Of a stretch of 13,891 nucleotides of DNA, positions 13,868 through 13,891 are shown piece by piece (the stretch's first letter is position 1; each line of letters opens with the position of its first letter). The notes under the pieces are model-generated. The model was not told the DNA's origin. It saw only the letters and a program-made list of their open reading frames with translations, and did no database searches. Made by a program: the position numbers and the translations under genes. Source of the stretch: Actinomycetes bacterium (GTDB lineage: Bacteria > Actinomycetota > CALGFH01). The DNA is taken from assembly GCA_030146615.1 (NCBI GenBank), contig JASLBL010000036.1, positions 1 to 13,891 of the forward strand. The letters are read 5' to 3'.

Positions 13868-13891
13868 ATACGGCGGCGCCCGAGGGCCGCC
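13857..13891 (+). CDS. Start of a further element gene (cut by window end)
   Basis: ATG at 13857 follows AAAGG (13844-13848) at 8-base spacing and overlaps the end of the 47-residue ORF by 11 bases, continuing the tight packing of the two preceding genes. Only MGHRYGGARGP can be read before the window ends, so no function can be assigned and the start itself is tentative. Confidence 0.35.
   Translation, partial: MGHRYGGARGP

Larger units (their letters stand above)
11560..13891 (+). mobile_element. Left end of an integrated element carrying a serine recombinase (incomplete)
   Basis: From about 11560 the gene content changes from metabolic and proteolytic genes to a mobile-element set: a large serine recombinase, a small zinc-finger protein, an excisionase-like HTH protein and small coupled ORFs. 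Codon use in the recombinase is visibly richer in A/T, notably in its first 60 codons. The exact border is not visible and is placed at the composition change. The right border lies outside the window. Whether this is a prophage or an integrative element cannot be told, since no structural or transfer genes are seen. Confidence 0.6.

Overview
The window is very GC-rich DNA with strong G/C preference at third codon positions, densely packed genes and several apparently leaderless starts. This suggests an actinobacterium (Actinomycetota). The proteins do not point to a specific genus, so an uncultured or deep-branching lineage is possible; that is inference. No rRNA, tRNA or CRISPR array was seen.

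Left part (1-3626, mostly + strand): the 3' part of a MinD/ParA-like ATPase of the kind found near actinobacterial type VII secretion loci; a small FmdB-type zinc-ribbon protein; a 303-base gap that may hold a frameshifted minus-strand reading frame; S-methyl-5'-thioadenosine phosphorylase (mtnP); undecaprenyl-diphosphatase (uppP); and, overlapping the uppP stop, a GNAT acetyltransferase that appears to have lost its N-terminal half by internal deletion.

Middle part (3566-9351): a divergent pair sharing a 42-base promoter region, made of an HSD17B4-like short-chain dehydrogenase (-) and an alpha-methylacyl-CoA racemase-like family III CoA-transferase (+). Both fit branched-chain or sterol side-chain acyl-CoA breakdown. 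Convergent to the racemase is a three-gene minus-strand operon, tldD - pmbA/tldE - alpha/beta hydrolase, with an ATGA overlap and then a 1-base gap. TldD/TldE form a zinc protease that processes small peptides.

Right-middle (9399-11388, -): a secreted zinc metalloprotease with a metzincin-like HExxHxxxxxH site and Met-turn, not assignable to a named family from sequence alone. A perfect 13-bp hairpin separates it from tldD.

Right end (about 11560-13891): the beginning of an integrated mobile element. It holds a large serine recombinase, a convergent small zinc-finger protein, a divergent excisionase-like HTH protein, a translationally coupled 47-residue protein and the start of a further gene. 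Cargo, if any, lies beyond the window.

A recurring feature is the self-symmetric hexamer pair TAnnnTA. It sits in three divergent intergenic regions (4490, 11588, 13424), where it could serve as a -10 element in both directions. I found no unmistakably new defence or biosynthetic system. The least-described parts are the protease, the mobile element's small proteins and these promoters.
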